Shown: positions 36,130 through 46,600, counted from the first letter of the stretch. The stretch: DNA of 64,000 bases from Oxytricha trifallax (GCA_000711775.1 ARYC01017492.1:1-64000), one strand, 5' to 3'. Numbers and translations: made by a program. The notes: generated by a model from the sequence alone, not told the origin.

Positions 36130-36585
36130 AATTTCGCATTGATTTAGTTGCTTTTCATCTACTTCGCTCATTCCCTCCTTCTCCTACTATTCATGCATTC
36201 CCTCCTTATGTTACTAACCTTCCATTTCCTGAGAGTCTCTAATGCAGCTGTACCCTCGAGTATATTGAGAACTGCTGCCCAAGGCCTCGCCTTTACTTAA
36301 CTTAAATACTTCAACTTTGTTTCTATTTGAGCGCACATTAGCGTGGATGTTTCAGTAGGGGTGGTCATTGAGCTGTAGACTCTACTAACTAATAAATGTC
36401 TCGACTCTGGTTTGGTCCTTAGCATACCCTAGCTTCGAGTGCTCAGTCTACACTACCTTTCCTCAGTCGTTATCGTTGGTGACCTTATTTTAGATGGCGA
36501 TCCTAATGGCGTTGGAGTCAATGATGTCCATTACACTGTACGCTTCTCTTTTGCCAAGGTATGCCTGCTGATGGGGTTGTTATGA
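36130..36585 (+). CDS. Possible secreted or membrane protein segment
   Basis: A GC-richer patch in which one frame reads MLLTFHFLRVSNAAVPSS, which resembles a signal sequence, then LRTAAQGLAFTQLKYFNFV, TGA 36328, AHISVDVSVGVVIELQT, CLDSGLVLSIPQLRVLS and IVGDLILDGDPNGVGVND, to TGA 36583. A second open frame overlaps over 36085-36375 (HTHQEFRIDLVAFHLL). Both are GC-richer than their surroundings. Large ciliate extracellular proteins have this composition, but no family is recognised. Confidence 0.4.
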
Positions 36586-37565
36586 AGGATCCATTCTTTG
36601 ATTTGCCTTTGACTTTATTATTAATTGAAAAGTATTAATAATTTATTCTGATTAATGATTTAAATGGGGAGTCTTATTTTAAATTTTATCATTTAGCCAT
36701 TAATTGATCTATATTAATAATTTTCTAAGTAAAAGTTGCACGTGCATTCATGGGTAAATGCGACCTTGAGCAACTGCAAAAATAGTCATTCAAGAGCCTT
36801 TCAAAATTTTCATCAATCACTAATCTCCACAGAGGAGTATTGAGCTAAAATTTTTAGAATAACCAGATTGTACTTATAAAATACATAAATATACTTGTGT
36901 ACATTTATTTACTTTATATTTCTCAAATTCTTAAAACGAAAAAATAAAATCAAAAATTTCTTGCTTTGGGAAATTATATTAATTGACTAGAAATTATATG
37001 ATAATCAAGTATAACTTAAGGTTATGTGTGAGTAATGTAACTACTGATGAATAAACAGAAAAATAAAACTAAAAGTTTTTTGACTAAATAAAATATCATT
37101 TTCAATTCTTTGATACCAGGAATAATAAAATCCAATAGAATATCAATAAAAGTAAAAATTTTGAAATGTCGCATTTTTTATTGGAAGAATAATGTAAATA
37201 CATTATGATAAATATAACTAAAAACTTTGCAATTTTTTCAATCATTTTTATCTATTTTTAATTATTAAATAAATTTTTATTGTTATACATCACTTATTTT
37301 AAAATTAGAAACGTATCTATTATCAAATTTATTAATTTAAAATACTTAATAAAGCGAGAAAAATCTTTAATAAATTTCTCGCTTTGGGAAGTCAATTTTA
37401 AAAATATAAAAAAAACATCACAAGCATAACTTTTGATTTCTAAATTTAAATCTGGTAAATATTCAAATTTTAGCTGATTCCTTTGGCAGAGATAAACAAG
37501 TAATATTACTAGTTATGGATTACTCAATCATAAAAATGATTATCCGTGAGTGTATGCTAGGTGAT
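36586..37565. other. AT-rich spacer
   Basis: Two short boxes (TTTCTTGCTTTGGGAAATT near 36959 and TTTCTCGCTTTGGGAAGTC near 37374) are repeated about 415 bp apart; nothing coding is supported. Confidence 0.4.
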
Positions 37566-37566
37566 T

Positions 37567-37704
37567 CCAAAATTCAAATTGGTTAATGAAACAGGCCGTT
37601 ATCAGGCTCGAGTGCTTCGAGGCATCGACCAAGAAGCTCGCGAACGCGCTGGTGATTCATTGCGTGTCAACTCTCGATAGTTGCAAAGCCAGAATCTGCG
37701 CTGA
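37567..37704 (+). CDS. GC-rich coding island
   Basis: The frame reads KFKLVNETGRYQARVLRG, IDQEARERAGDSLRVNSR, QLQSQNLR and ends at TGA 37702. The GC content is far above its neighbours, and arginine is coded by CGN, unlike most of the window. It is probably a short coding segment of a host gene, or DNA of different origin. Confidence 0.45.
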
Positions 37705-37744
37705 GTGGCGTTGTTGTTTTTCTATAGTAATCAAAAGAAGGAAA

Positions 37745-38032
37745 ATTTCTTAAATTTAAACTGGCAAAAGGATGGAGTTATGGTGGAGCCACTCTATTTA
37801 TAAACGGGGAGCTACCAAATTGTTGCGGATAATTTGATCTTATCTTATTTATACTTTTCTCAGTTAATATAATATTTTTCATTCACTCTTCAGATTATAT
37901 GCTTATTGTACATAACAAAGTGTCATTATCAACTTTCTTTCACAATCACCAGTGGAGCTCGACAAGTTAGTGTTAATGAAATCCTAGTGTATACCTCGAG
38001 CCATTGTACATTTTTGAAGCAACAATTTTTAA
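37745..38032 (+). CDS. Coding island pair, possibly extracellular protein
   Basis: Two pieces on one strand: KLAKGWSYGGATLFINGEL with PNCCG (37757-37830), and CHYQLSFTITSGARQVSV with NEILVYTSSHCTFLKQQ (37919-38030). Their small aromatic and cysteine content recalls ciliate surface proteins. The AT-rich DNA between them may be an internal eliminated sequence or spacer. The evidence is reading-frame quality only. Confidence 0.35.
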
Positions 38033-38488
38033 AATAAGAAATATATATTTACTTGAGAATATAACAGATGGTAAGAGATCTGAGAGAGCTATTCTTTACA
38101 ATTTACATAAATAGATTATTTTAGGTGAATTAATATAATTAATGTTCTTGATACATTTCTCTATATTTATATTTGTTTATTATGTTTTTTAGATACTCTA
38201 CCGCATTTATTCTGTTTCGTGGTAAAGAACATTAATTATAATAATTTTAAATATATTAATTTTAAATGCTTCAAATAAATATGCAATTAATTTTTGATAA
38301 AAGTAATATATAATTAAAAAAGTTTTAGTGTTAACTAAACTATTAGAAAATTTTAAATGATAAAACCATTATCTTCAAAAATTGTTACTTTTACCAGCAA
38401 CTTATTAAGTATATTCAGTTTTTTGGAAATAAAATATTATAAAAATAAATTTTATAGAGAATTAAGCTAAATTTAAATATAAAGCATA

Positions 38489-38890
38489 TTAAATATATTT
38501 TAAATTATTATAATTAAGGTACTCTTCCACAAAACAGCTTAAATGCGATGGAAAACATAAAAATATAATAAATAAATATGAATACATATAAATGAGTAAA
38601 GTTGAATAATTAAATAAATTCACCTTTAAAAATCTATTTATGCTAAATATAACAAATGACAAAACATCTGAGTCAACTATATTTATAAGAAAAAGAAGAA
38701 TTATAAATATTATAAAACTACATGTCTCATTTTCATAAACAAATCTTTGCAAATATATCGCATAATAAGAAAGAGATTGAAAAAGAGGAAATTTTCGAGG
38801 ATAATAATTGATTGGAAATGAAAAGGCAAGAATAAAAACATTTTTAAGATAAAAAGAAGAGAAAAAATTGAATAATAACTTATAATTCAA
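38489..38890 (-). CDS. Ambiguous island, ORF open on both strands
   Basis: The minus strand has 133 codons free of all standard stops, giving a very hydrophobic product (IIFIILLFLINIVDSDVLSF). The plus strand has a ciliate-code frame of about 85 codons with a more balanced product (KQLKCDGKHKNIINKYEY, NITNDKTSESTIFIRKRR). One is probably the shadow of the other. The plus-strand reading looks more natural, so the strand given here is uncertain. Confidence 0.25.
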   Translation of the reverse strand: MNYKLLFNFFSSFYLKNVFILAFSFPINYYPRKFPLFQSLSYYAIYLQRFVYENETCSFIIFIILLFLINIVDSDVLSFVIFSINRFLKVNLFNYSTLLIYMYSYLFIIFLCFPSHLSCFVEEYLNYNNLKYI

Positions 38891-39030
38891 CTATATTCGG
38901 CAAGGAAATTATTTTTTAATTAAATTTGTAAAATATTCAATAATAATTCCAATAATTTCAAAAGCTGATATTTCCAAATATCCTAATGATCTTCAAAAAG
39001 TAATGTTTTGAGGTAATTTAAATTTTAATA

Positions 39031-39443
39031 TTGTAGAAATACATTTGAATTTGGAAAATTAATTATAATTAAATTTATAATAAATCAAAATCGTGGCGTA
39101 AAGTTGGCCAATTTAAACGATCTAGGGCTCATTCGATAGAGAATTCAAAATTAGCTGGACATAGTTATTGGCGGTACTATTTTATTGCATCCCGAGAGCG
39201 AGATAACTCGAATTTAATGTGAGGAAATAACTTAATGAATTTAGATAAGTTTAATTAAAGTCAAGTTATCTCGCTCTAGGGATGCAATAAAATAGTACCG
39301 CCAATAACAAAGTCCAGCTAATTTTGAATTCTCTATCAAATGAGCCCGAGATCGTTTAAATTGGCCAACTTTAACTGCCACGATTTTGATTTATTATAAA
39401 TTTAATTATAATTAATTTTCCAAATTCAAATGTATTTCTACAA
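39031..39443. mobile_element. TA-flanked palindromic MITE, copy 1
   Basis: The element is a long inverted repeat: TTGTAGAAATACATTTGAAT at the left and the exact reverse at the right, with arms of nearly 200 bp containing GGCGGTACTATTTTA and its complement around a short AT loop. It is flanked by TA on both sides (39029-39030, 39444-39445). TA duplication and long inverted ends fit a Tc1/mariner-derived MITE; TA boundaries are also those of many ciliate IESs. It matches 49323-49730 throughout. Confidence 0.85.
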
Positions 39444-39473
39444 TATTAGTTTATTTTTTCAGATTATTAAGAT

Positions 39474-39695
39474 TTGACCTTGGTTGAACAGGGTAAAATC
39501 TATAAAAAATTTAAATTTTTTAATAAATAGGCATTGACTAATTTCATAAAGTGCGCGTTTTTAAGAATGTTTTGAAGCAGTGTAATTTTTATTTCCTATA
39601 ACACTCCCACTAATTGATTAATTGTGCATCTTTGTGCATCTTTGCACGCCCCTATCGACCCTGAGAAGCTAGAAAGAAGGTAACAGTGGTAGATT
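39474..39695 (+). repeat. Dispersed ~220-bp repeat, copy 2
   Basis: Runs from TTGACCTTGGTTGAACAGGG to GTAACAGTGGTAGATTGTCCC. It starts about 30 bp after the MITE and is closely similar to 40005-40220, 510 bp further on in the same orientation. Confidence 0.7.
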
Positions 39696-40004
39696 GTCCC
39701 ATTTTAAGATTTTAAAATTATTATAAAATATATAATTTTTCCGTAATATAGGCTATTCTATAAACATAAGTTTAAAATGCCTTCCAGTGCGATTCAAGAT
39801 TTTTAATTCTACCCCTTAATTTTTATTTTAATTTTAATTTAATTAATTTTTAGGAAATTGAATTTTAATTTTAATTGATTTTTTGGTCAAAATTATTTCA
39901 ATAAATTTCGATACTGGTTTTTTAAAATATCTATATTACCTCATAATGTCACGTTTAAGAATATTAAAAATTAAGTATTAATTGTATTTTTTCATATTTA
40001 AAGC

Positions 40005-40220
40005 ATTTGTCCTTGACTGAACTAGGCAAAATCTAGAAAGTGTAAATTTGTTGAAAAAGTCCATGACCAATTTCATAGTATCATGTGTTTAAGAGTTGTT
40101 TCAATGAATTTAAATGTTTATTTTCTAAAACTCCCACTAATCGATTAATTACGCATCTTTGCAAGCCCATATCGACCCTAATAGCAAGAATGAAGGTAAC
40201 AGTGGTAGATTGTCCCAATT
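40005..40220 (+). repeat. Dispersed ~220-bp repeat, copy 3
   Basis: Runs from TTGTCCTTGACTGAACTAGG to GTAACAGTGGTAGATTGTCCC. With copy 2 it forms a direct repeat pair. Confidence 0.7.
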
Positions 40221-40845
40221 TGAATTTTTAGAAATGGATAAAAATTGAAATAAGTTGGATTTAAGCAATCCTAGTTGCTGCGTTAAATTTCCTTTCCGTC
40301 TGATTAATAGAAAATTTGCAAGAATTTATTCTTTCTATTTGTATAACTTAAATATTTATTGATCAAATAAGTGATCAATCTAGTTAAACTCTATAAAGAA
40401 TTCAAGTTTAATTTAAAAATTATTTTTGAATAGTTTTTATGTTTCGAGAATGTTTTTTATTTAATAATATTATATGTATTTTATTTAATTTTTGAACAAA
40501 ATTATAAATAAAATAAATCTTTAGTATATATTTGTAATAATTTTTAAGGGCTCAAAAAATAGACATTAAATTTTGGCTTAAAATTATAAGTATTAATAAA
40601 TTTTTATAATTATAGATATGATTATTATGTAAAGAACAAATTACTATCAAAATTAACATAATATTACAGAAAGAAATATAATAATTAATACCGAGAATCA
40701 TCTCATTCATCAATATTTTTCAAGTGTTTGTTTCAAACATCATTTCTAGATGTGGAAATCAAAATTTATGAAGAATATTATTTTTACAAAAAAAATATTT
40801 CATTGACCGTTAACTTCTCGAAAAACTATTTTTTTGTCATTACAT

Positions 40846-42420
40846 TCAAAACCCCAAAACCCCTTAGTGAGGTTTATAAGTGCTTTGATTTGTAGGGTAA
40901 AGTTGGTCTTATTGGTATAGCAGAAAACCAGCATTCATATGAATTTAATGAATATTAATGAGTATTAGAGTACTTAAATCAAACAAATTTAATCTGCTTG
41001 TCTTTGTTGTATCTCTTGAATCTTGCTCTCTAAAGTGGCTAAAGTATGTCATCTAAAGATTATCTAGGATAGAAGGAGCTCTCACGATTATCATCTCTAC
41101 TATACTTTTTATTTCTTCGCAGACATCTTCTTACTTTATATGCTTGTAAGCTAAGCTAATTGGTTGTTTTTCATGCTAAGTACCAAAGTAAGACATGAAT
41201 TCCATATCACTTTCTAATATAATAGCAGCACCTACCCATACATCCCACTAAAATGAACCATTCGTCCACTTTTCTCTGATTGGGAAGTAGCCTAGTGTCC
41301 CAAGAACTTTTGCTAATGTTACAATCTCTTATCTTAAGGCTCTATTGAAATCGATAACTACAACTTCTAAAGGACAGAGGTTGAGCATCACATCTTCAGG
41401 CTTTAGATCTCTATGAACATATCCAAGTTCATGCAACTCCTAGACACCCTTAATCATATCTGAAAGTATATCATTCAAGCCATCAGGATATATGTTTTGA
41501 TATAGATAGTCTCTCAGAGTCATTTCATATTTCTTAAGCCTTAGTGCAATGAACCCAAAGCCTAAAATAACACCGTCTAGTTTAAGCAAGTTCTTGCAAT
41601 CATTTTTTTAAGCTTCTCTAAGAACGATATATTCGTTAGCAAACTCATTCTAATACTGTTCATTCTTAATGAGATAGCTGAAAGGATATACCTTGTATGC
41701 AAACTCGTCGATTCCTATAAGTTTTGCCTTGCTAGGCACGTTTATATTCAAGTAGTTTTCTATACAACTGCTAAGATCAACAGCATTTAATGCAGGAATA
41801 TAAATAGCTCTCTCTTAGAAGCATGCTAAAAATGTATTGCCTGCAGGTTGATTTATTGTATCGATTATGCCTCTTGAGCTTTTCTTACTACTCTCTTAAA
41901 GATTCAAGAGTTTTAGACTTTCTCTTGGCAGGTATAAGTTATTAAGTCTCTCAATCTAACATTAAAAACTTGCTTAAATGATGCTTTTCCATGTGTCTTT
42001 TAACCTTAGCTGAGTGAGTGTAAGACTTCATGCAAGTCGTGCATTAATACCTGCCATCCATCTTATCATGCTTGAAATAAATCTTCGCTTTACCAGAATG
42101 TATTTCTTTAATATGCCTCTTCAAGATCTACTCAGTTGAGAAGAAGTTTTAACAATCATTGCATTCAAAGTGTTTTTATTTTTCAATTTGTTGCTGTTCT
42201 TAAAGCTCCTCAACATATTCAATTTATGTTTAAAGTCCTGTCTCTGTTCTCCCCTTCTAGTTAGATACTTCAATTTTGAAGACCTCTGCTTCAAACTCAA
42301 GACTCTTAACTCTACTTCCCTCTCAATATAAATAACTTCTTGCTTTTTAGTGGTGCCAAAGTTTAGCTATGATTAACCATTGCCAAGAGAGATTGGTTTA
42401 CGATTTAAGTTAGCCGCCAT
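40846..42420 (-). pseudogene. TBE ~57-kDa C2H2 zinc-finger/kinase protein
   Basis: ATG 42420 opens MAANLNRKPISLGNG. A first C2H2 finger (HFECNDCQNFFSTEQ then LKRHIKEIH) and a second (YQCTTCMKSYTHSAKVKRH) follow near residues 95-155. The C-terminal 330 residues are a kinase-like domain: MIKGVQELHELGYVHRDL then KPEDVMLN, EVVVIDFNRA (DFN in place of DFG), GTLGYFP and FQWDVWVGAAIIL. The catalytic HRD is kept; the glycine loop is not recognised. Two compensating indels (near 42298 and 41950) put the finger part in a different frame. The frame reads through the whole inverted repeat and its TGA (40848-40846) uses a base of the target duplication. Its role in TBE biology is unknown. Confidence 0.9.
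40847..40924. repeat. TBE terminal inverted repeat, left
   Basis: Begins with C4A4 telomere-like repeats, then TTAGTGAGGTTTATAAGTGC. It matches, reversed, 44854-44925 and the end at 264-335. It also encodes the last codons of the kinase gene. Confidence 0.9.
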
Positions 42421-42535
42421 GTTTAAATTCAAATGTAAATTTGTATTATAAAGCTCTAATAACCTCTCTAGTTATAGCAACTCTGTATAGGAGTTGGCAC
42501 TGCAGCACTAATGGTTGATATTGAAGTGTTAGAGC

Positions 42536-42985
42536 TCAAATTTATACTTAGCTTATTACTATAAATTTTCTAATTTCATGCTTAATATTTTTAATTTTGG
42601 TACCAACTTAGGTTGGTACTGGTACCAATTAGTTTTTGAACCGTTTTTTAACTTTTTTATTAAAACCTTATTGGTTTAAACGTAGGTACTAATTTAGTTT
42701 TGGTACTATTAAATTGGTACCAATTAAAATTAAACCAAATTTTACAAGTGCTAATTAAATTTAAACAAATTTAGTACTAATTTAATGGAACTAAATTGAT
42801 AAAAATGAGGCTCCATCTATGAAGTTTGTTACAGCTTCTGCTAGCTTTCTCCACGTAACCTTACCAGGTTGACCTCCTATAAGATGCCCATATTTAATAG
42901 TAAGATTGTTAACAGTAGGATCCAGAACTATAAATATTAAAATTTGAAATTCAATAACAAGAGAAGTAGCAAGGATGGAATCTAT
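42536..42985 (-). other. Unassigned open frame inside the TBE
   Basis: A minus frame without TGA includes VLDPTVNNLTIKYGHLIG and GKVTWRKLAEAVTNFIDG near 42800-42930, which look coding, then enters the GGTACC repeat region. It lies between the divergent kinase and small genes. It may be a lost N-terminal part of the kinase protein or part of the overlapping small gene's antisense. No function is claimed. Confidence 0.35.
42595..42790. repeat. GGTACCAA-rich inverted/direct repeats
   Basis: The motif TTGGTACCAA and variants (TGGTACTGG, TAGGTACTAA) recur about seven times in both orientations between the divergent TBE genes. It could be a shared promoter or a protein-binding array. Confidence 0.5.
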
Positions 42986-43760
42986 AAATTCTGCAATGAA
43001 GAGAGTTGAAGCTTAAGAAATGATCTCAAGATTTAGAAGCAAGGAAGATCTCTATCGATACCTCACTTAGCATGGTAAGCATTTTACATATTCTTAATCA
43101 TATATATAGTGGGTTTATTCCTTCCAACGATGGAAGGTACCAAAATTTCATTCTCAAAAACTATACTCTGCGATGAGAAGAAAGCCTTTAAAAACAGTGT
43201 AATAAAGTTGATAGATATACCAAACTACCCAGAGATTTCAGTCACTAATCTCTACGAGGATGCGATGAAGATAAGAGTTGGTAGTTTATCTTTTTCAAGA
43301 AACAACTCTCTAACAAGCTTCCAGAAAGGAGCTTCTTCTTTGGAGTTTTTGGCACTTTAAAAGAGAGTTACCTCAGAGAGATCATTGAAGAAGCTCTCAA
43401 AAAACACTACTCTATTTCTCCTGAAGATTAAAAGAAGCAAGGCATACTATTAAGCGAGACCTGGCTCGCTGAGCTTAAGAAGCACCCATTCCTCTCGAGC
43501 AAGCTTTGACATATAACTTTGTAGAGAAACCTGGAACTGGTATATTCCTAATGAAAGAGCATGCGAAGGTTTACAGAGAGAGAAAGTCATAGACTATTTA
43601 TGAAGTGAGCAAGAGACTTTATAAAGATGTCTAAAAGCCAGAAGAAATGAACATAGATGCAGGAGCTGGCACAAAGAGAAGAAATATGGGTCCAAGTAAG
43701 CCATAAGAAGAGGAGAAGAAAGAGAAGCCAAACCCCTTTATGGGCCAATTTAATATGTGA
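42975..43760 (+). pseudogene. TBE small gene (~22-30 kDa class), broken
   Basis: ATG 42975 opens MESINSAMKRVEAQEMI and reads SKEDLYRYLTQHGKHF. Later pieces in other frames are KNSVIKLIDIPNYPEISV, KKQLSNKLPERSFFFGVFG, SPEDQKKQGILLSETWLA and, at the end, GAGTKRRNMGPSKPQEEE with NPFMGQFNM before TGA 43758. Three frame changes separate the four pieces. It lies opposite to the other two TBE genes, as the 22-kDa gene does in known TBEs. No enzymatic domain is recognised. Confidence 0.75.
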
Positions 43761-43766
43761 ATATAT

Positions 43767-44831
43767 TCATTCGTATAAATCTAAAACTTATTTATAAACA
43801 TTCATTCTTCCCTCTCTCGCACAAATTGTTGTCTTATCTACACTCACTCTCTTACAGCTGCTTTGAATCAAGTCTACTGTATCGATAGGCAAGTCATGCA
43901 TAAGATGATACAGCAGCAGCTTCTTGTAGTGAGTCTTGATTTAACTCCAGTAGAATTCAATTCCATTAAATTATGGGCTATAAGGAACGTTGTATACAGG
44001 AGTTATGTTTAGCTCTTCATAAGCTTTCTTAGACTCCTTAGTCTTATGAACTGAGAGGTTATCAACAAACAGGATGATCTCTTGGTTACTATACTTCTCT
44101 CTGAGCTTATGTAGGAACTCTATATACTACTCTCGCTTAATAGAGCGAGGGTGAATAACATAACTCTCTAAGCCTGAATCTTCACTTATACCAGCTAAAA
44201 TTGCATGGGTGACTACCTTCACTTTTTAATCATAGACTTCTATATTATCATACTTCTTATACCAAGACTTATTAATAAAGGTGTTGAATGTAAACACTGC
44301 TTCATCAGCGTGTATGAACTTGATGTTATTAGTAATAGCTCTCTGCATTTAATCATATATATAGTTTAAATTATTACTATAAAATGGCACTGTAAAATCA
44401 ATCACTCTCTTTACTCTCTTGACAGTCTTGAAAGTAATACCATTTCTTCTATAAATGTTGGCTATAGTCTAAGGAGAGATGCGCATATCAGGAAACTTGC
44501 GATGAAACATTACAGATCGCTAGTCTAGAGGAAAGTGTGCCCAATACTTTAAAATCTTAGAGTCACAGAGGTAGTCAATATGGTGCTGTGAGAACTTTAA
44601 TTTTCTAGCAGGATGCTTTCAAGTACCAGAATTAAAATGCTAAACAGCTAACATGCAGTGATACCTAACAGTAGAGGCACTCTTGTGTAAGAGCTTTGCT
44701 ATTGCTGCATAATTCAATACTGGTTTGACAAAATCTATATTAATACTCGTACCATACCTAAGCCTAAGCAGTAAATCTAAATATTACTCATCATTAATCG
44801 ACCCTAAATTTCGCTAATTTCTATTTCTCAT
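43767..44831 (-). CDS. TBE transposase, DDE type, ~42 kDa
   Basis: ATG 44831 to TGA 43767 gives 354 codons in one frame, about 42 kDa. It has an N-terminal helix-turn-helix-like region (YAAIAKLLHKSASTVRYHC) and the DDE catalytic blocks of the IS630/Tc1/mariner superfamily: IKFIHADEAVF (first Asp), IILFVDNLSVHK (second Asp) and VPYSPQFNGIEFYWSQIK (Glu). It cuts and pastes the element at ANT sites, and TBE transposases are known to take part in genome rearrangement in Oxytricha. A single TGA at codon 71 (NSGT-TGA-KHPARK), probably a changed tryptophan, breaks it; otherwise it is full length. Confidence 0.92.
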
Positions 44832-44853
44832 TTTGCAAATTGGCCTAATTTCT

Positions 44854-44925
44854 CTACTAACCCCAATAAGACCCCAACTATACCCTACAAATCAAAGCAC
44901 TTATAAACCTCACTAAGGGGTTTTG
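44854..44925. repeat. TBE terminal inverted repeat, right
   Basis: Reverse complement of the left repeat, lacking one C4A4 unit. It lies just upstream of the transposase start (44831), so it may contain its promoter. Confidence 0.9.
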
Positions 44926-45039
44926 ATTGGCCTGGAAACTTCCCCCTTGAATTTTATATTTTCAAAATTCAATAAAATTTTACAACTTTTTTAAAAGATT
45001 TATTAAATTTCATGTTTATTTTTTTATTCTTTTTTCAAT

Positions 45040-45185
45040 TTTATATAGTTTCATTTTTAAAAATGAAAAAGAGTAGTTTTTTGTAAATTTTTCTTTTCTA
45101 TAATCCCTATTAATCATTAAATTGCGTATATTCCCTGTGGCTTTAACACCATAAGAAGCAAGAAATGTGAATAGAAAAGTCATAT
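45040..45185 (+). repeat. Dispersed repeat, truncated copy
   Basis: Boxes TTTTCTATAA..CCCTATTAATC, AAATTGCGTAT and CCATAAGAAGCAAGAAATG resemble the second half of the repeat at 39474. The similarity is weaker than among the other copies. Confidence 0.35.
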
Positions 45186-45302
45186 GTTCGATTTTGAGAT
45201 AAGAGAAATATACAAAAAATTGAAATAAAATATTTGTAATTTTAGCAATATTAATATAAAAATTTATGTAAAATTGTATGAAAAATTCTAAAATCTAGCT
45301 AA

Positions 45303-46175
45303 ATTTTAAAGATTTACCAATTATTAGAAATTGAAATAAATAAACATCTTGTTTTATTAATAAATTAAAATTTTTAAATTAAGCTTATTTTTATAATGTT
45401 TCTCAATATGTTAACACGTCTTTATTTTCTATAAAAATTATTTACTTCTTGCAGAACAAGTGCTTCAAGCATTTTTATCAAAATTTTATTAAATATTGGA
45501 ATTTTTAAGTCAACATTAATTATGGATTCAAGATTTTTTTGAAATAAGCTGAATTTAAATAATAAATTAAATAGTTGTAATTACAAATAGTATTATATTA
45601 GTACTTTTGAAAATGTGGTATCTAAAAAAAACAGTTTCATCTTCCTCATCGTCGTCTTCATCATCATCGTAAAAAATTATTTTGCCTCCCTTCTCCCATC
45701 TCTGTGTGACCTCGGGAACAACCTGTCCGTAGACGTCTCCAGTTTTACCAGGCAGAGCCACTAAAAAATAAAATTTAAAGATATCTTTTTTGTAACTTAC
45801 ATTTTATTGAGTGCAAAGTCATCTTTTGCGTCTGATCAATTTCAATTTTGTTTATTATTAATTAACTATAAAATACAATTCACTTTATTTCAAAAAAATT
45901 ATCATTCATTTAAATAAATAATATATAAAAATAAATGAATCCATGATTGATGATGATTTGAAAATTCCAATTTCTAATAAAATTTTGATAAAAATGCTTG
46001 AAGCTCATTATTTCCAAGAATAAAATAAGTATTATAGAAAATAAAGAATTCGTATAAACATACTGAAAAACATTATACAAAAAATTTAAGAATTTAACCT
46101 TTTAAATTTTTAATTAAACGGAATGTTTATGTATTTCAATTAATAGGTATATCTTTAAATAATAGCTAAATATAT
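45303..46175. repeat. Large inverted repeat enclosing an ORF
   Basis: Arms of about 230-240 bp (45303-45535 and 45932-46175) match inverted at roughly 75-85 percent, for example GCTTCAAGCATTTTTATCA at 45461 and its complement at 45998. The 400-bp centre contains the acidic ORF at 45567-45761. It may be a transposon with long ends or an inverted duplication. Confidence 0.65.
45567..45761 (-). CDS. Acidic ORF between inverted repeat arms
   Basis: ATG 45761 opens MALPGKTGDVYGQVVPEV, then TQRWEKGGKIIFYDDDED and an acidic run (DDDEEDETVFF). The first 50 residues are GC-richer than the rest and look genuinely coding; the last part is AT-rich and may be non-coding. The frame could be a first exon or 5' coding segment. 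No family is recognised. Confidence 0.45.
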   Translation of the reverse strand: MALPGKTGDVYGQVVPEVTQRWEKGGKIIFYDDDEDDDEEDETVFFRYHIFKSTNIILFVITTI

Positions 46176-46600
46176 TTAAAATTGTTAATATTTAGGTTCT
46201 GAACCAACTCATTTCATAAATATTAATCGTCTTATGGTTCAATTATTAGGAACTAAATTAGAGTTGACTGTGAATTATTTAGAATTTATATGCTAATTAG
46301 ATTTCTCATAAGTATAGTAAAGATATCTATTAATTTATAAATGTATAATTGCTTTAATATATCATTTGATTAATTATACTTTAGTACAATTCAAATTATA
46401 ATTTTTTATTCAAAATTATACTAACTTATCTAATAAAAACTAAAATTTAAAATGCCATTAAATTGAATCTAATTACTATAAGTTTTAGTTTTGACATTCC
46501 CTAGATTTAAAATTTGATAAAGAAGTAAAATTTTTTCATTATATAAAGATTAATGTGTAATTTACATCACATATTCAAATTTTTATATGATATTTTTACT

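Larger units (their letters stand above)
40847..44925 (-). mobile_element. Complete TBE transposon with three genes
   Basis: The element is 4079 bp, flanked by ATT on both sides (40844-40846 and 44926-44928). The terminal inverted repeats are about 75 bp; the left end has two C4A4 units (CAAAACCCCAAAACCCC), the right end one. Gene order is zinc-finger/kinase (-), small gene (+), transposase (-), matching the 57-, 22- and 42-kDa genes known for TBE elements. All three are recognisable along their full length, with few breaks: two indels in the kinase gene, three in the small gene and one TGA in the transposase. It is therefore a fairly young insertion, but not intact. Confidence 0.95.

Noticed and set aside
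40847-40863. C4A4 repeats as a macronuclear telomere or chromosome end
   Set aside because: They are part of the TBE inverted repeat, with the element continuing on one side and ordinary DNA with a target duplication on the other.
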